The position numbers and the translations under genes are program-made. From contig CAVOHV010000001.1 of NCBI GenBank assembly GCA_963695805.1, forward strand, positions 128,018 through 192,017: a stretch of DNA of 64,000 bases. The letters are read 5' to 3'. The notes below the pieces were generated by a model that worked only from the letters and a program-made list of their open reading frames with translations, made no database searches and had not been told where the DNA came from. This stretch comes from DASUPK01 sp963695805. Its GTDB lineage: Bacteria > Actinomycetota > Thermoleophilia > Solirubrobacterales > 70-9. Below, in pieces: positions 51,689-59,821 of this stretch; positions within the stretch are counted from its first letter, which is position 1; every line of letters begins with the position of its first letter.

Positions 51689-51973
51689 CTACCCGTGGGC
51701 GACGACCTCACCTGCCGTGATCTCGGGCGGGTTCGGCATCAGCTCGGCGAGGTTCTCGGCATCCCATTCGCCCTCTCGCTTGTTCGACTCCTCGGCGCCG
51801 GACTGGTCCTCGTACACGCTCATCGAGATCATCACGCCGCCACCCGCGTCCGCGAAGTGGTAGGCAACGAACCCCGGGACGTCCTTGATCAGCGGCACCC
51901 AGCCCTCGGCGGTGCGACGCCCCGCCTCGGGGGGATCCGTAACGCCCTCGTACCGTCTCACCGATGCGTACAT
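51689..51973 (-). CDS. ABM-like dimeric barrel protein
   Basis: 94 aa: MYASVRRYEGVTDPPEAGRR, PGFVAYHFADAGGGVMISMS and EDQSGAEESNKREGEW. The PGF..Y...D.GGG...SVY.. pattern is typical of short ABM-like proteins of actinobacteria. AAGGAGCCAA precedes the ATG. Confidence 0.7.
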   Translation of the reverse strand: MYASVRRYEGVTDPPEAGRRTAEGWVPLIKDVPGFVAYHFADAGGGVMISMSVYEDQSGAEESNKREGEWDAENLAELMPNPPEITAGEVVAHG

Positions 51974-52021
51974 TTGGCTCCTTCCCTGTACCAGGTCGAG
52001 TACCAGGAGGGCGATTGTCGC

Positions 52022-52123
52022 ATGGAGGGGCAGATGTACGATGCCGTGGCCAACCTGTTCACCGTCATCGTCCTCCTGGCCCTCGCGGGCCTGCTGATCG
52101 AGGCGGTCGGCAAGGCGATCTGA
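52022..52123 (+). CDS. 33-residue membrane peptide
   Basis: MEGQMYDAVANLFTVIVLLA then LAGLLIEAVGKAI; one membrane helix. AGGAGGGCGATTGTCGC upstream is a good ribosome binding site. Convergent with the lipoprotein gene. Confidence 0.42.
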   Translation: MEGQMYDAVANLFTVIVLLALAGLLIEAVGKAI

Positions 52124-52126
52124 GCC

Positions 52127-52471
52127 TTACCCGCCGAACCCGGCGAGACAACCCTCTATGACCGGTGCTTGGAAATCGGGTGAAAATAGGGCTGCTGCGA
52201 ACTTCTCCGCGATTTTGAATTCGTTGGCCGAGGGTGGCAGCTTGAACTGGCGGGCGATCTCCTCCTTCGGATACGCACGGCAGAGGGCCTTTGCGAGCAG
52301 ATAGTTATCGGCGTTGACACCGGTCCATCCGCGTGACTTCTGCTGCGGTGGCGGGGCGGGGGCAGGAACCTCCACCGTCGAGCCGTTGGAGTCGCCCGAG
52401 TCGCCGCAGCCCGTAATAGCGAGCGCAGCGAACGTCAAGGACACTGGGATCAGCCACCGACGGCGCGCCAC
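52127..52471 (-). CDS. Small lipoprotein
   Basis: 114 aa from GTG 52471. ARRRWLIPVSLTFAALAITG then C: lipobox AITGC. Pro-rich linker, then NADNYLLAKALCRAYPKEEI and FQAPVIEGCLAGFGG with two cysteines. The start is uncertain because the upstream frame stays open to 52588. Function unknown. Confidence 0.65.
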   Translation of the reverse strand: MARRRWLIPVSLTFAALAITGCGDSGDSNGSTVEVPAPAPPPQQKSRGWTGVNADNYLLAKALCRAYPKEEIARQFKLPPSANEFKIAEKFAAALFSPDFQAPVIEGCLAGFGG

Positions 52472-52504
52472 CGACCTCGACCCTATCCCGGCTCGGGCTG
52501 CGGA

Positions 52505-52545
52505 GCGGGCAGTCTTGCGCTGGCACCCTCCTCTCGGATAGGTTG
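52505..52545 (+). repeat. Variant cassette leader
   Basis: GGGCAGTCTTGCGCTGGCAC then CCTCC; the same leader precedes the heads at 5570 (TTGCGCTGGCACCCTCC) and, with changes, 20071. Here no GATACTG head follows. Confidence 0.45.
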
Positions 52546-52603
52546 GACCAACACGGGGGGGCTGTGGTGGGGCGAGGGAGATACTCATGAAGCGAAGGAT
52601 TCG

Positions 52604-53026
52604 ATGAGGGCAGCAAAGGTGTTGGCAGTGTTGGCGATTGCTGCGCTGGCGATCGGCTCGTTCAGCGCGGTGGCGCTGGCGGGGAAGAAGAAGAAGACCG
52701 CCGTGGTCTTCTTCAACGGCAGCCCCAAGATCAAGGAGAATCGCAAGGTGACCGCGAAGGGATCGCTGAATACGGTCAGCGCCTGCGAGCCAAGCCGGTC
52801 GATGAGGCTTCAGGTCGTGGACGCAAACGGCGTGGTTCTCAAAACGCTGGCCGGCGATACGTCCGATGCGAGCGGGAACTGGACACTGTCAAACACAGGG
52901 GGAGAGCACCCCCAGGTTCCCGACACCGGTACGAACTATCTGCGGGTGAAGGCGAAGAAGCGGACGGTCGGGAAGTTCGTCTGCCAGGCGGGAGTCTCGC
53001 CGAATGTAGCGATTCCGGCGGTATAG
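52604..53026 (+). CDS. Secreted hypothetical protein
   Basis: 140 aa. Signal peptide VLAVLAIAALAIGSFSAVAL; mature KKKKTAVVFFNGSPKIKENR, then an Ig-like beta domain (KVTAKGSLNTVSACEPSRSM, LQVVDANGVVLKTLAGDTSD, LRVKAKKRTVGKFVCQAGVS). Two cysteines probably pair. Extracellular, function unknown. Confidence 0.72.
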   Translation: MRAAKVLAVLAIAALAIGSFSAVALAGKKKKTAVVFFNGSPKIKENRKVTAKGSLNTVSACEPSRSMRLQVVDANGVVLKTLAGDTSDASGNWTLSNTGGEHPQVPDTGTNYLRVKAKKRTVGKFVCQAGVSPNVAIPAV

Positions 53027-53068
53027 CCGCGAGGGAGACCCTCGAAGCCGCCGGGCTGCGGGAGTAGG
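53027..53068 (+). pseudogene. Isolated cassette tail
   Basis: Immediately after the previous stop: REGDPRSRRAAG in that frame, but the tail frame reads ETLEAAGLRE and stop (GAAGCCGCCGGGCTGCGGG, AGTAG). No NTF2 body precedes it. Confidence 0.55.
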
Positions 53069-53129
53069 GCGTGAGAGACTGCGCCTCTCGAGCGTCTCGG
53101 CGATCGCGATCGCTTCATCTTCGTGGAGC

Positions 53130-53336
53130 TCAGTCATCGCGGCTGAGGAGCCGGTCTAGCTCGTCGTCCAACTCGTCCTTCTCATCGCCCGGGTCGAGCC
53201 GGAGCTCTCGGGCTATCGCGACGGCGGCGGTAACCGAACCGGCCCGCGCCATCTCTGAGAGGAGGCGGAGCGTCTCCTCGTGGGTGAGAACCTCGCCTTC
53301 GCCCTCAATCTTTTTCAGGTGCTTGCCTCGGCCCAT
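53130..53336 (-). CDS. Small acidic helical protein
   Basis: 68 aa: MGRGKHLKKIEGEGEVLTHE, ETLRLLSEMARAGSVTAAVA then IARELRLDPGDEKDELDDEL. Helical, typical of small phage or integrative-element proteins (e.g. terminase-small-like helices). Not recognised. Confidence 0.55.
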   Translation of the reverse strand: MGRGKHLKKIEGEGEVLTHEETLRLLSEMARAGSVTAAVAIARELRLDPGDEKDELDDELDRLLSRDD

Positions 53337-53413
53337 CGGTCTCCTAACCGTTGAAATAGATTCGCCGCTGTTCTTCCCAAGGAGTCACCCGGGCCGTCTA
53401 CTGGCCACGAGAC

Positions 53414-53764
53414 TCACTCGCGACCCTCCCTACGGTGTAGTTCCTCGTGGTGAGAAGCGCAGAGGCTCATCAGGTTCGAGAACGCGAAGGGATCGCCCCC
53501 CTCGCTGAGCTTCTTGCGGTGATGAACGTGCTCGGCTAGACGGTCGCAGCCCTCGGGCCACTCGCAGATCGGATCATCAAACAGCTTCTTACGCCGGGTG
53601 TAGCGCCACTTCCGTGTGTTAAGGGCGCGTGCTGGGCCGGCTCGGCGACGGCGGTTGCGCTCACGCTCGATCGCCCGGTAGCAGCAACGACAACGGCCGC
53701 GGTATTCGGCGTAGTTCGGACACCGCGGATGCTCGGGGCTTCCAAGGCAGGGCCTCTTAGGCAT
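53414..53764 (-). CDS. HNH endonuclease
   Basis: 116 aa. Cys-rich zinc region CLGSPEHPRCPNYAEYRGRC, then CEWPEGCDRLAEHVHHRKKL and GGDPFAFSNLMSLCASHHEE: the HNH motif (HVHH, N in FSNLMSLC, HH). Typical of phages and integrative elements, where HNH proteins assist packaging or homing. Overlaps the upstream gene by 8 bp. Confidence 0.87.
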   Translation of the reverse strand: MPKRPCLGSPEHPRCPNYAEYRGRCRCCYRAIERERNRRRRAGPARALNTRKWRYTRRKKLFDDPICEWPEGCDRLAEHVHHRKKLSEGGDPFAFSNLMSLCASHHEELHRREGRE

Positions 53765-54197
53765 CTGGCCATGCCTCCATGAAGTCGGTCTCGACCGCCC
53801 AATGCTTGATCTTCTCGGCGAACTCGTCAGGCTCGAGCCCGTTCTCGCCTCGTCTGCCGTTCACCATGAAGTAGATGGACCTGCCCGGCTGATTGATGAA
53901 CGGCGGGAAGGAGTTCAACTCCAGCTCGATCCCGGTACTGCGCCGCAGGTTGCCATTGACGAACCACGTCAGCCACTCCATAGAGAGCCAGGCGTCCGGC
54001 GTCGGCCAGGCCAGGTCCGCACGCGGGTCCTCGACTTCCAACCCGAATCCCACATGCCAGCGGTCGGGCGGCTCGCTATGGCCCTCACCGCCGCCACACG
54101 AGCTAGTGGTCTCGATGCCGGGTAGCTCGTTCAGCGTCCGCACCAGCCCGACGATTGGCGGGTCGAACTCGTCGTATGGGAGATCGGCCGCGGCCAT
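53757..54197 (-). CDS. Hypothetical element protein
   Basis: 146 aa: DPPIVGLVRTLNELPGIETT then SSCGGGEGHSEPPDRWHVGF, MEWLTWFVNGNLRRSTGIEL, FMVNGRRGENGLEPDEFAEK. Conserved-looking SSCGGGEGH could bind metal. Coupled to the HNH gene by overlap and to the upstream gene by start/stop contact at 54197. Confidence 0.65.
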   Translation of the reverse strand: MAAADLPYDEFDPPIVGLVRTLNELPGIETTSSCGGGEGHSEPPDRWHVGFGLEVEDPRADLAWPTPDAWLSMEWLTWFVNGNLRRSTGIELELNSFPPFINQPGRSIYFMVNGRRGENGLEPDEFAEKIKHWAVETDFMEAWPDA

Positions 54198-54469
54198 CAG
54201 CGGTTCCGCACTCGAAAATTATTTCTCGTGGGTGTAGCGAGCCACCCCGGAGGTCTACAGCGAGGCTCGACGCCCGTCGACCCTCTCCTTCCCGTCAGCA
54301 CTCGAAGGTGGCGACCCTGACCGGCGTCGACGCCTTCTTCTCTTGCCGTAACTGCTCCGTGGCGGAGGCGACCATCGGCAATCGGCTCGCCGCAGGTGTC
54401 GCAGGTGAGCACGCCTTCGTAGACCGTTCGCGCCGGCGTAGCGCAGCCGCAGTAGCCGGGCACGTTCAC
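54197..54469 (-). CDS. Short zinc-ribbon-like protein
   Basis: 90 aa, GTG start overlapping the stop of the DUF3631 gene (CCGTGAAC). N-terminal GYCGCATPARTVYEGVLTCD then TCGEPIADGRL has two cysteine pairs (CxC, CxxC). The C-terminal half is low-quality basic sequence, so the real end may differ. Confidence 0.5.
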   Translation of the reverse strand: MNVPGYCGCATPARTVYEGVLTCDTCGEPIADGRLRHGAVTAREEGVDAGQGRHLRVLTGRRGSTGVEPRCRPPGWLATPTRNNFRVRNR

Positions 54470-56429
54470 GGAATCAGACCCTTCTCTTCCCGCTCGCGAA
54501 AGCGCTTTACGTACTCGTCTTCGCTGATCCGCCCTGATTTCGGTGTCTGAAGTGTTAGGTCCGTTAGATCCCGCTGTTCATGCGGGTTTGCGCCACTTTC
54601 TGAAGTGTTAGGAGCGTCCCCGTCTAACACTTCGGGAACGGCGGGTTTTTGGCTTTCTGGCGCGGTTCTAACACTCCCAACACTTGAGACGCCCAAATCG
54701 GGGAGGTAGCGGCTCCAGGCGTCCTGGAACCACTCTCGCTCGAAGCCGCGACGGGTCTCGTCGTCGATCCAAACCTGCTTCGGCTTGATGCCGAAGTCTC
54801 GTAGCAGGCCGGCCAGAGCCCGGGCGGTGAGGCCCTTGTCGCCCTTGCCCCAACTCGCCCACGGGCGCTCCGGGTTCTCTTTCAAGCGCTCCCGGAGGTC
54901 GTCGCCAAAGATCCGATCGTCCTCGCCGATGGCTTCATGAATGTCGGCCAGAAGTTGAATCCCCCAGGAGTCGTCCTCGACCTCGCGGTCGCCGTGCAGC
55001 TCGAGCAGCGCGGCCCGGGCGAGCTCGGGCCATTCGCCCCCGGCGAGATCCGCAATCGCAAGCAAGGGCTCGGCGCCGTCCTGGGCGCGGTCGTCGAGCT
55101 CCTCGGGAAGATCCGGCTCGGCGTCGGTGAGCGCCTTCAAGTTGACGTCCGCCCAGCAGGCCGCCTTCTCGTAGAGGACCTCCGCCTCGGGGCCGACCTT
55201 GCGGACGCGAAGGCGGTCGACCGTCTCGCCCCTTGCCCGGCGCCGCAGCTGGATCAGGAAGCAGCGATCGAGCACCGTGTCCGGCCAGCGGGTCGTCTTA
55301 ATCCCGCTGAGCACCTTCGGGGAGAAGACGCTGAAGTCGTGAACCTCCTGGGCCTTGCCCTCGCCGACACAACGGGGAACCGTGGCGCCGCGCCGGTTGC
55401 CTGAGTTGAAGATCGCCCGCAGCGGCTCGGTCCTCACATCGCCCCCGGCCCAGAGCGCATCCGCCTCGTCGAGCAGCAGCGCCGGCAGCTCCTTCTCGAT
55501 CTTCCGGAATAGGGTCGCCTCAGACGGGGCGCCGTCGATCTTCCACGCGTTCCGGGAGATCAGTTCGAGCACCTCCTCGAGACGACTCTTGCCGCAACGC
55601 TTCGTCGGGCTGACAATTCCCAGATACGGCGTCGCGTCCGCGGCGGCGATCGCGTGGGAGTGCAGGACCCAGAGCGCGATCACCCGCGCGATGCGGTGGA
55701 CGGGAAGACGACGAATCGGCGGATGAACGCCTCTATCTCCTTCAGGAGCTCGGCACCGTCTATCCGCTGAGGGTCGATCCCCTTGGCGAGCAGATCCCGG
55801 GTTCGGTCCGCCCTTTTCTTCCGGTAGCCGCCCGTCTCGGGCTTCAGCTTCAGCTTGGGGGCCGCGCGCGCGGCCGCCAGCGCGTCCCGGAGCCAGCCCT
55901 CGCGGTCCTCCTCACGGAAGAGCCGGCTGGCGAGATCCTCGCCGTCACCGACCTTCACGATGCGCAGCTCGGTGTACTGCTGCAGCGCTCGGGCGACCCT
56001 GTCGGCGGCCTTCCGCCCGGCCTCGTCGCCGTCCATCGCCAGAAAGACCCGACCGGCGCCGGCAAGCTCGGCAGTCAGCCGCTCGGGCGGGATCGAAGTG
56101 CCGGGGATCGCACAAACCGTGAACGGGTCGCCATTGAGTGCGGAGAGCGCCGCCAGGGCATCCGGCTCACCTTCGGTAAGCAAGACGTCGCCAGCGGCCG
56201 CCGGACGTCCCGCCGGGAACCATGGAATCAGCGGCTCGCCGCTCGGCTGCTGCGTTATGCCGGTGGCGAGCACCCGGCGGCGAATGAACGTCCCGCCCCT
56301 CGGCCGGGTGAACGGATAGAGGATGTCGTCACGATCACCGCGGACCCCGAGCCCATACGCGAGCTCGGGGTCCACTGCGTGTCGTTCCAGGTACGCCGCG
56401 ACTGCCGGCGAGAAATCGAGCCGGGCCAC
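54466..56429 (-). pseudogene. Toprim/DUF3631 replication protein, split by a frameshift
   Basis: Two frames, 55680-56429 and 54466-55683, that look like one protein of about 650 aa. The first has a primase-type Toprim domain: VLLTEGEPDALAALSALNGD and RVFLAMDGDEAGRKAADRVA. It ends GAELLKEIEAFIRRFVVFP; the second continues VIALWVLHSHAIAAADATPY then LGIVSPTKRCGKSRLEEVLE (Walker A-like), LPALLLDEADALWAGG and the DUF3631 helicase-like end ARALAGLLRDFGIKPKQVW. The shift is near 55695. Replication protein of the integrative element. Confidence 0.8.
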
Positions 56430-56432
56430 GGG

Positions 56433-56687
56433 CTACTCGCTGAATGCCGCTCCGCGGCGGGCGAGCAGCGCCAGGAGCTCGGTGTAGAAAGCGGCCGAGG
56501 GACGGACCCGGTACTCGTCGCCAAAGCACAGACGACGTCGTCCTTCCCTCGTGTCCATCTCGAGCGCTAACTGGCTCTCGCCCCGATTTCTCTCGCAAAC
56601 CGCCTCCATCCCCTCGACCAAGGTGGCGCCGAAGCGGGCAGCGTTCACCTTGACGAGGACCGGTTGCTCGTTCACTTGTGTCATCAC
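56433..56687 (-). CDS. Small hypothetical element protein
   Basis: 84 aa: MMTQVNEQPVLVKVNAARFG, LALEMDTREGRRRLCFGDEY. Overlaps the upstream gene by 4 bp. Not recognised. Confidence 0.6.
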   Translation of the reverse strand: MMTQVNEQPVLVKVNAARFGATLVEGMEAVCERNRGESQLALEMDTREGRRRLCFGDEYRVRPSAAFYTELLALLARRGAAFSE

Positions 56688-57187
56688 GCGGCCTCGCTCT
56701 CACTGATCGCCGCGTCGCGCTCATCGCGCTCTACTTCGATGGCCACCTGCGTCTCGGCGTCCTCGTCTGCCGGCAGCGGCTCCACCGGCTCGTCATAGGG
56801 AATCGCGACAGCCCGGCCGTCATCCTCATAGCGGACCACCGTGTAGCGGTGGGCCTTGGCGGAACCCTCGGGCGGCCCGACGTACTTCACTCCGAACTCG
56901 TCACCGAGCTCAAGCTTGGCGTTCTCCAGCTTGCGCCGTAGAACGTTGCGGGATGCGTGGATCGCCACCTCGTCGGTGACGAACCCTTCCTTCGTCCGGG
57001 CCTCGTATTCGTCCGAAATCACGATCGTGTAGATCGGATATGGGCCGAACCCGCCGTCGCGGGAGCCGACGCCGATCAGACTGCCAAGAACCTTGTCGCC
57101 GGGCTCCTCCGTCCAACCGGGAGCAAATGAATCCTCCTGGTCGAGCGGATCATCGCTGTGGTCCTGGGTTGCGTGTAGGGTGTCCAT
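56684..57187 (-). CDS. Hypothetical element protein
   Basis: 167 aa: acidic N-terminus, core GSLIGVGSRDGGFGPYPIYT then IVISDEYEARTKEGFVTDEV, LELGDEFGVKYVGPPEGSAK then AHRYTVVRYEDDG, acidic tail. The beta-rich core and position before the primase resemble single-strand-binding or DUF-type accessory proteins of actinobacterial elements, without a firm family match. Confidence 0.65.
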   Translation of the reverse strand: MDTLHATQDHSDDPLDQEDSFAPGWTEEPGDKVLGSLIGVGSRDGGFGPYPIYTIVISDEYEARTKEGFVTDEVAIHASRNVLRRKLENAKLELGDEFGVKYVGPPEGSAKAHRYTVVRYEDDGRAVAIPYDEPVEPLPADEDAETQVAIEVERDERDAAISESEAA

Positions 57188-57431
57188 TGGTCGTAGACAC
57201 CTCCTTTTCTTGCGGCGCCGTTCCTGCGGCGCCGTTTGTTTGCGGGGAGTCGGTCCCCGCCGCCGTAAGTCCTAGGTGGGCATGCAGCGCCGCGCGCCCG
57301 ATCAGGATGCGCCGGCCGAGCCGCAGCACTCCGGGCAGCTCGTCCCGCTCGATCGCGTCGTAGACGGTGCTCTTGCCGCAGCCGAGGAGCTCGGCGACCT
57401 CGTCGACGCGATAGACGAGCCGCTCAGCCAT
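57150..57431 (-). CDS. Excisionase-like HTH protein
   Basis: 93 aa from ATG 57431. LVYRVDEVAELLGCGKSTVY then DAIERDELPGVLRLGRRILI is the HTH_17 (AlpA/Xis) winged-helix domain; the rest is a disordered Ser/Thr/Asn tail. Likely recombination directionality factor or regulator for the integrase at 58347. Overlaps both neighbours. Confidence 0.85.
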   Translation of the reverse strand: MAERLVYRVDEVAELLGCGKSTVYDAIERDELPGVLRLGRRILIGRAALHAHLGLTAAGTDSPQTNGAAGTAPQEKEVSTTNGHPTRNPGPQR

Positions 57432-57663
57432 GAACCGCCACCCGCTCCGCAATCCGGCGCAAGGTGCGCCCGTAGGCCAACGCGTGTTTGCCGGTCGGCC
57501 GCCGGTCGCCGGCCTCCCAGCGGGAGATAGCGGGCTCGGAGACGCCGGCGAGCTGCGCGACCTCGGCCTGGCTGAGCCCGGAGAGCTCGCGGATCCGCCG
57601 CGCGCGTCCCGAGCGCACCGCCGCCCGGACCTCGATCAGCAAGTCCATGTCGTTCCTCGTCAT
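57424..57663 (-). CDS. XRE/Cro-CI-family regulator
   Basis: 79 aa. IRELSGLSQAEVAQLAGVSE then PAISRWEAGDRRPTGKHALA is a complete Cro/CI HTH. First gene of the minus-strand element operon, transcribed away from 57766; likely represses one or both divergent promoters. Confidence 0.88.
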   Translation of the reverse strand: MTRNDMDLLIEVRAAVRSGRARRIRELSGLSQAEVAQLAGVSEPAISRWEAGDRRPTGKHALAYGRTLRRIAERVAVHG

Positions 57664-57765
57664 GCCCAGAACGATACACTAACTTGCCGCCCGGCTAGAT
57701 CAGTGTACCGTATCGATTCTCGGCGGAGCGATACACCGACTTGACACATTGCTACCATCCCAGCC
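57664..57765. promoter_or_regulatory. Divergent operator/promoter region of the element
   Basis: Three related sites: CGATACACTAACTTG (57672-57686), the inverse of CGATACGGTACACT (57702-57715), and CGATACACCGACTTG (57729-57743). TTGACA at 57739 overlaps the third and could be the -35 of the 57766 gene. The arrangement resembles a phage-type repressor switch. Confidence 0.6.
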
Positions 57766-58347
57766 GTGGACCTCACCCCGTTCACCATCCGCCCACTTCC
57801 GGAGAGCGGTCTCCGCAAGTTCGTACAGCTCGACGACTTCGCAGTGTGGGAGCACTTCATCGCCGAATCCGAGGCCGAGGGGATCGCGCTCGAGATCAAG
57901 ATCACCGACCGCGGCGAGCCGCGCTGTATCGGTGTCTCGGTCCGCGACGAGGGAGGCGTGAGCAGCGAGGCCCTCCGCCGCGTGCCGGTTGCGAGGCTCG
58001 TCAAAGACGCGTTCACCGTCGCCGCCTCCAAGTACGAGCCGACCGAGAAAGGGGGCAAGCCCATTCATCGCATCGTCGGAACGACCGCGGAAGACAGAGC
58101 CCGGTTCTATGAGCGTTTCGCCAAGGACGCGCGCCAGCCGCGGTCGGGGTCGCCGCTCACCGACGAGCACCTCGGCCAGGTCGCCAAGCTCTACCGCGCG
58201 GCAGTCGAACGCGGAGACCCACCGACCCAGACGGTCGCCGAGACGATGCACGTCACCCGCCCGACCGCTGGCCGGTGGGTATCAGAGGCCCGCAAGAGGA
58301 AGCTGCTCGGACCAGCGAAGCGCGGCCGTGGGGGGGAGGCGATCTGA
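57766..58347 (+). CDS. HTH-containing protein upstream of integrase
   Basis: 193 aa, GTG start. N-terminal domain unknown (FTIRPLPESGLRKFVQLDDF). C-terminal VAETMHVTRPTAGRWVSEAR then KRKLLGPAKRGRGGEA is an HTH often found in actinobacterial element proteins. Its TGA overlaps the integrase ATG (TGATG), so translation is coupled. Possibly a regulator of integration. Confidence 0.75.
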   Translation: MDLTPFTIRPLPESGLRKFVQLDDFAVWEHFIAESEAEGIALEIKITDRGEPRCIGVSVRDEGGVSSEALRRVPVARLVKDAFTVAASKYEPTEKGGKPIHRIVGTTAEDRARFYERFAKDARQPRSGSPLTDEHLGQVAKLYRAAVERGDPPTQTVAETMHVTRPTAGRWVSEARKRKLLGPAKRGRGGEAI

Positions 58348-59462
58348 TGCGCGGTCATATTCGAAAGCGCGGCAACACCTACGCGGTCGTGGTCGACGTC
58401 GGCCGCGACGAGAACGGCCGACGCCAACAGAAATGGCACAGCGGCTTCAAGCGCCGCAGGGATGCCGAGCGGGCGCTGGCTGAGATCCTCGGTCGGCTCG
58501 AGTCCGGCAGCTACATCGAGCCGGCCAGGCTTACGTTCGGTGAGTACCTGACCGAGACCTGGCTGCCGTCGATTCGCGCCAGCGTTCGCCCCTCGACGCT
58601 GAGCCGCTACAAGCTCGACGTCGAAAAGAAGCTCGTGCCGAAGCTCGGTGGCGTCCCGTTGCAGCGGCTAACCGGCGCACAGCTGGACGAGCTCTACGCC
58701 GAGCTGCTCGAGCGCGGGCTCTCGCCGAGCTCTGTCCGCCACGTCCATGTAGTCGCCCACCGGGCTCTGCGTGACGCGGTGCGGAACGACCTGGTGCCGC
58801 GGAACGCCGCCGAGGCGGCCACACCGCCGCGAGTGGCGCGTCAGGAGCTATCCGTGTGGAGCGCGGAGCGGGTGAGCGCTTTCCTTGCCACCGTCGCGGA
58901 CGATCGCCTCTACGGCGCCTGGTGGCTTCTCAGCACCGCCGGGTTGCGGAGAGGAGAGGTCCTCGGCTTGCGCTGGCAAGACCTGAACCTCGACACGCGC
59001 CGGCTGGCCGTGGCGCGCTCGCTGACGCAGCATGGGAGGAAGCTCGCCTTCACGGAGCCGAAGACAAAGCGCGGGCGCCGCAGCCTCGCGCTCGACGATC
59101 GCACGGTGTCGATCCTCGAAGCCCACCGCCGCCGCCAGCTCGAGGAGCGGCTCGCGCTCGGACTCGGGCGCCCCGGGCTGGACGGGCTCATATTCACGGA
59201 CCCACTGGGCGAGCCGATCAAGCCGGACTCATTCAGCCAGATGTTCGACCGCCAGGTCGCCAAACTCGATCTGCCGCGGATCAGGCTGCATGACCTTCGA
59301 CATTCGGCGGCGAGCCTGATGCTGCAGAGTGGCGCCAACGTGAAGACAGTCTCGGAGCGGCTCGGCCACGCGAGCACCGCGTTCACGATGGACGTCTACG
59401 CTGCCAGCGTGCCAGCGCTCGAGGAGGAGACGGCAGCGAAGGTCGCGGCGCTGCTCGACTGA
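58347..59462 (+). CDS. int: Tyrosine-type site-specific integrase
   Basis: 371 aa from ATG 58347. N-terminal AP2-like arm-binding part (GHIRKRGNTYAVVVDVGRDE), SAM-like core-binding domain TFGEYLTETWLPSIRASVRP then STLSRYKLDVEKKLVPKLGG, and the catalytic domain with Arg in TAGLRRGEVLGLRWQDLN, His-x-x-Arg in HDLRHSAASLMLQSGANVKT, then VSERLGHASTAFTMDVY with the nucleophile Tyr. All catalytic residues present. 82 bp from the tRNA, as expected for the element attachment end. Confidence 0.94.
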   Translation: MRGHIRKRGNTYAVVVDVGRDENGRRQQKWHSGFKRRRDAERALAEILGRLESGSYIEPARLTFGEYLTETWLPSIRASVRPSTLSRYKLDVEKKLVPKLGGVPLQRLTGAQLDELYAELLERGLSPSSVRHVHVVAHRALRDAVRNDLVPRNAAEAATPPRVARQELSVWSAERVSAFLATVADDRLYGAWWLLSTAGLRRGEVLGLRWQDLNLDTRRLAVARSLTQHGRKLAFTEPKTKRGRRSLALDDRTVSILEAHRRRQLEERLALGLGRPGLDGLIFTDPLGEPIKPDSFSQMFDRQVAKLDLPRIRLHDLRHSAASLMLQSGANVKTVSERLGHASTAFTMDVYAASVPALEEETAAKVAALLD

Positions 59463-59469
59463 GCCCGCG

Positions 59470-59488
59470 CGTTAGCAATCCGTTTGCA
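59470..59488 (+). repeat. Candidate integrase arm site (pair with 6443-6461)
   Basis: CGTTAGCAATCCGTTTGCA, identical to 6443-6461 and in the same orientation relative to the tRNA half. 57 bp before the tRNA here, 119 bp after the tRNA half at the left end. Confidence 0.5.
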
Positions 59489-59544
59489 AATCGAGCGTTT
59501 GCGCCCCGTGTAGAGGGCCGAGATTTGGCTTTGGCATGGGAGTA

Positions 59545-59618
59545 GGGCCGGTAGCTCAGCTGGTCAGAGCAGCGGACTCATAATCCGAAGAACGCAGGTT
59601 CGAGTCCTGCCCGGCCCA
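59545..59618 (+). tRNA. tRNA with CAT anticodon (Met or Ile2), attachment site
   Basis: Acceptor GGGCCGG/CCGGCCC, D-arm GCTC-AGCTGGTCA-GAGC, anticodon loop CTCATAA, T-arm GCAGG-TTCGAGT-CCTGC, discriminator A, no CCA encoded. The anticodon stem has one G-A mismatch at its outer pair. CAT can be elongator Met or lysidine-modified Ile; sequence alone does not decide. Its 5' 40 bases are repeated at 6285. Confidence 0.92.
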
Positions 59619-59645
59619 TGAAAGCCCCGCAAAGCGGGGCTTTCA
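59619..59645 (+). terminator. tRNA terminator
   Basis: Perfect 12-bp stem TGAAAGCCCCGC / GCGGGGCTTTCA with loop AAA, directly after the tRNA. Confidence 0.78.
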
Positions 59646-59821
59646 GTTGCTCGCGTTGTCTCCCAGAGACAGTCTCCCCAAGAGTCCGCTGGTCGGAAGT
59701 GGCACCTGTGTGGGGACCCGACATATGGGAACAGAATGCGCGCTTCTGCTTATCGCGCATAGGAGGCGTGAGCGGATCAGATTGCGTCGCCCCTTCTACG
59801 CCGCGCGAGACAGAGCGAGAG

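Larger units (their letters stand above)
6285..59584. mobile_element. Candidate integrative element (or nest of elements) at a CAT-anticodon tRNA
   Basis: Bounded by a 40-bp exact direct repeat of the tRNA 5' half (6285-6324 and 59545-59584). The right end carries the tyrosine integrase directly beside the intact tRNA, plus excisionase, repressor and replication genes. A 19-bp identical sequence, CGTTAGCAATCCGTTTGCA, lies inside each end (6443-6461 and 59470-59488) and could be integrase arm sites. No closer copy of the tRNA half is present. That the whole 53 kb moved as one unit is inference; old tandem insertions followed by decay would also fit, given other tRNA fragments inside. Confidence 0.5.
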
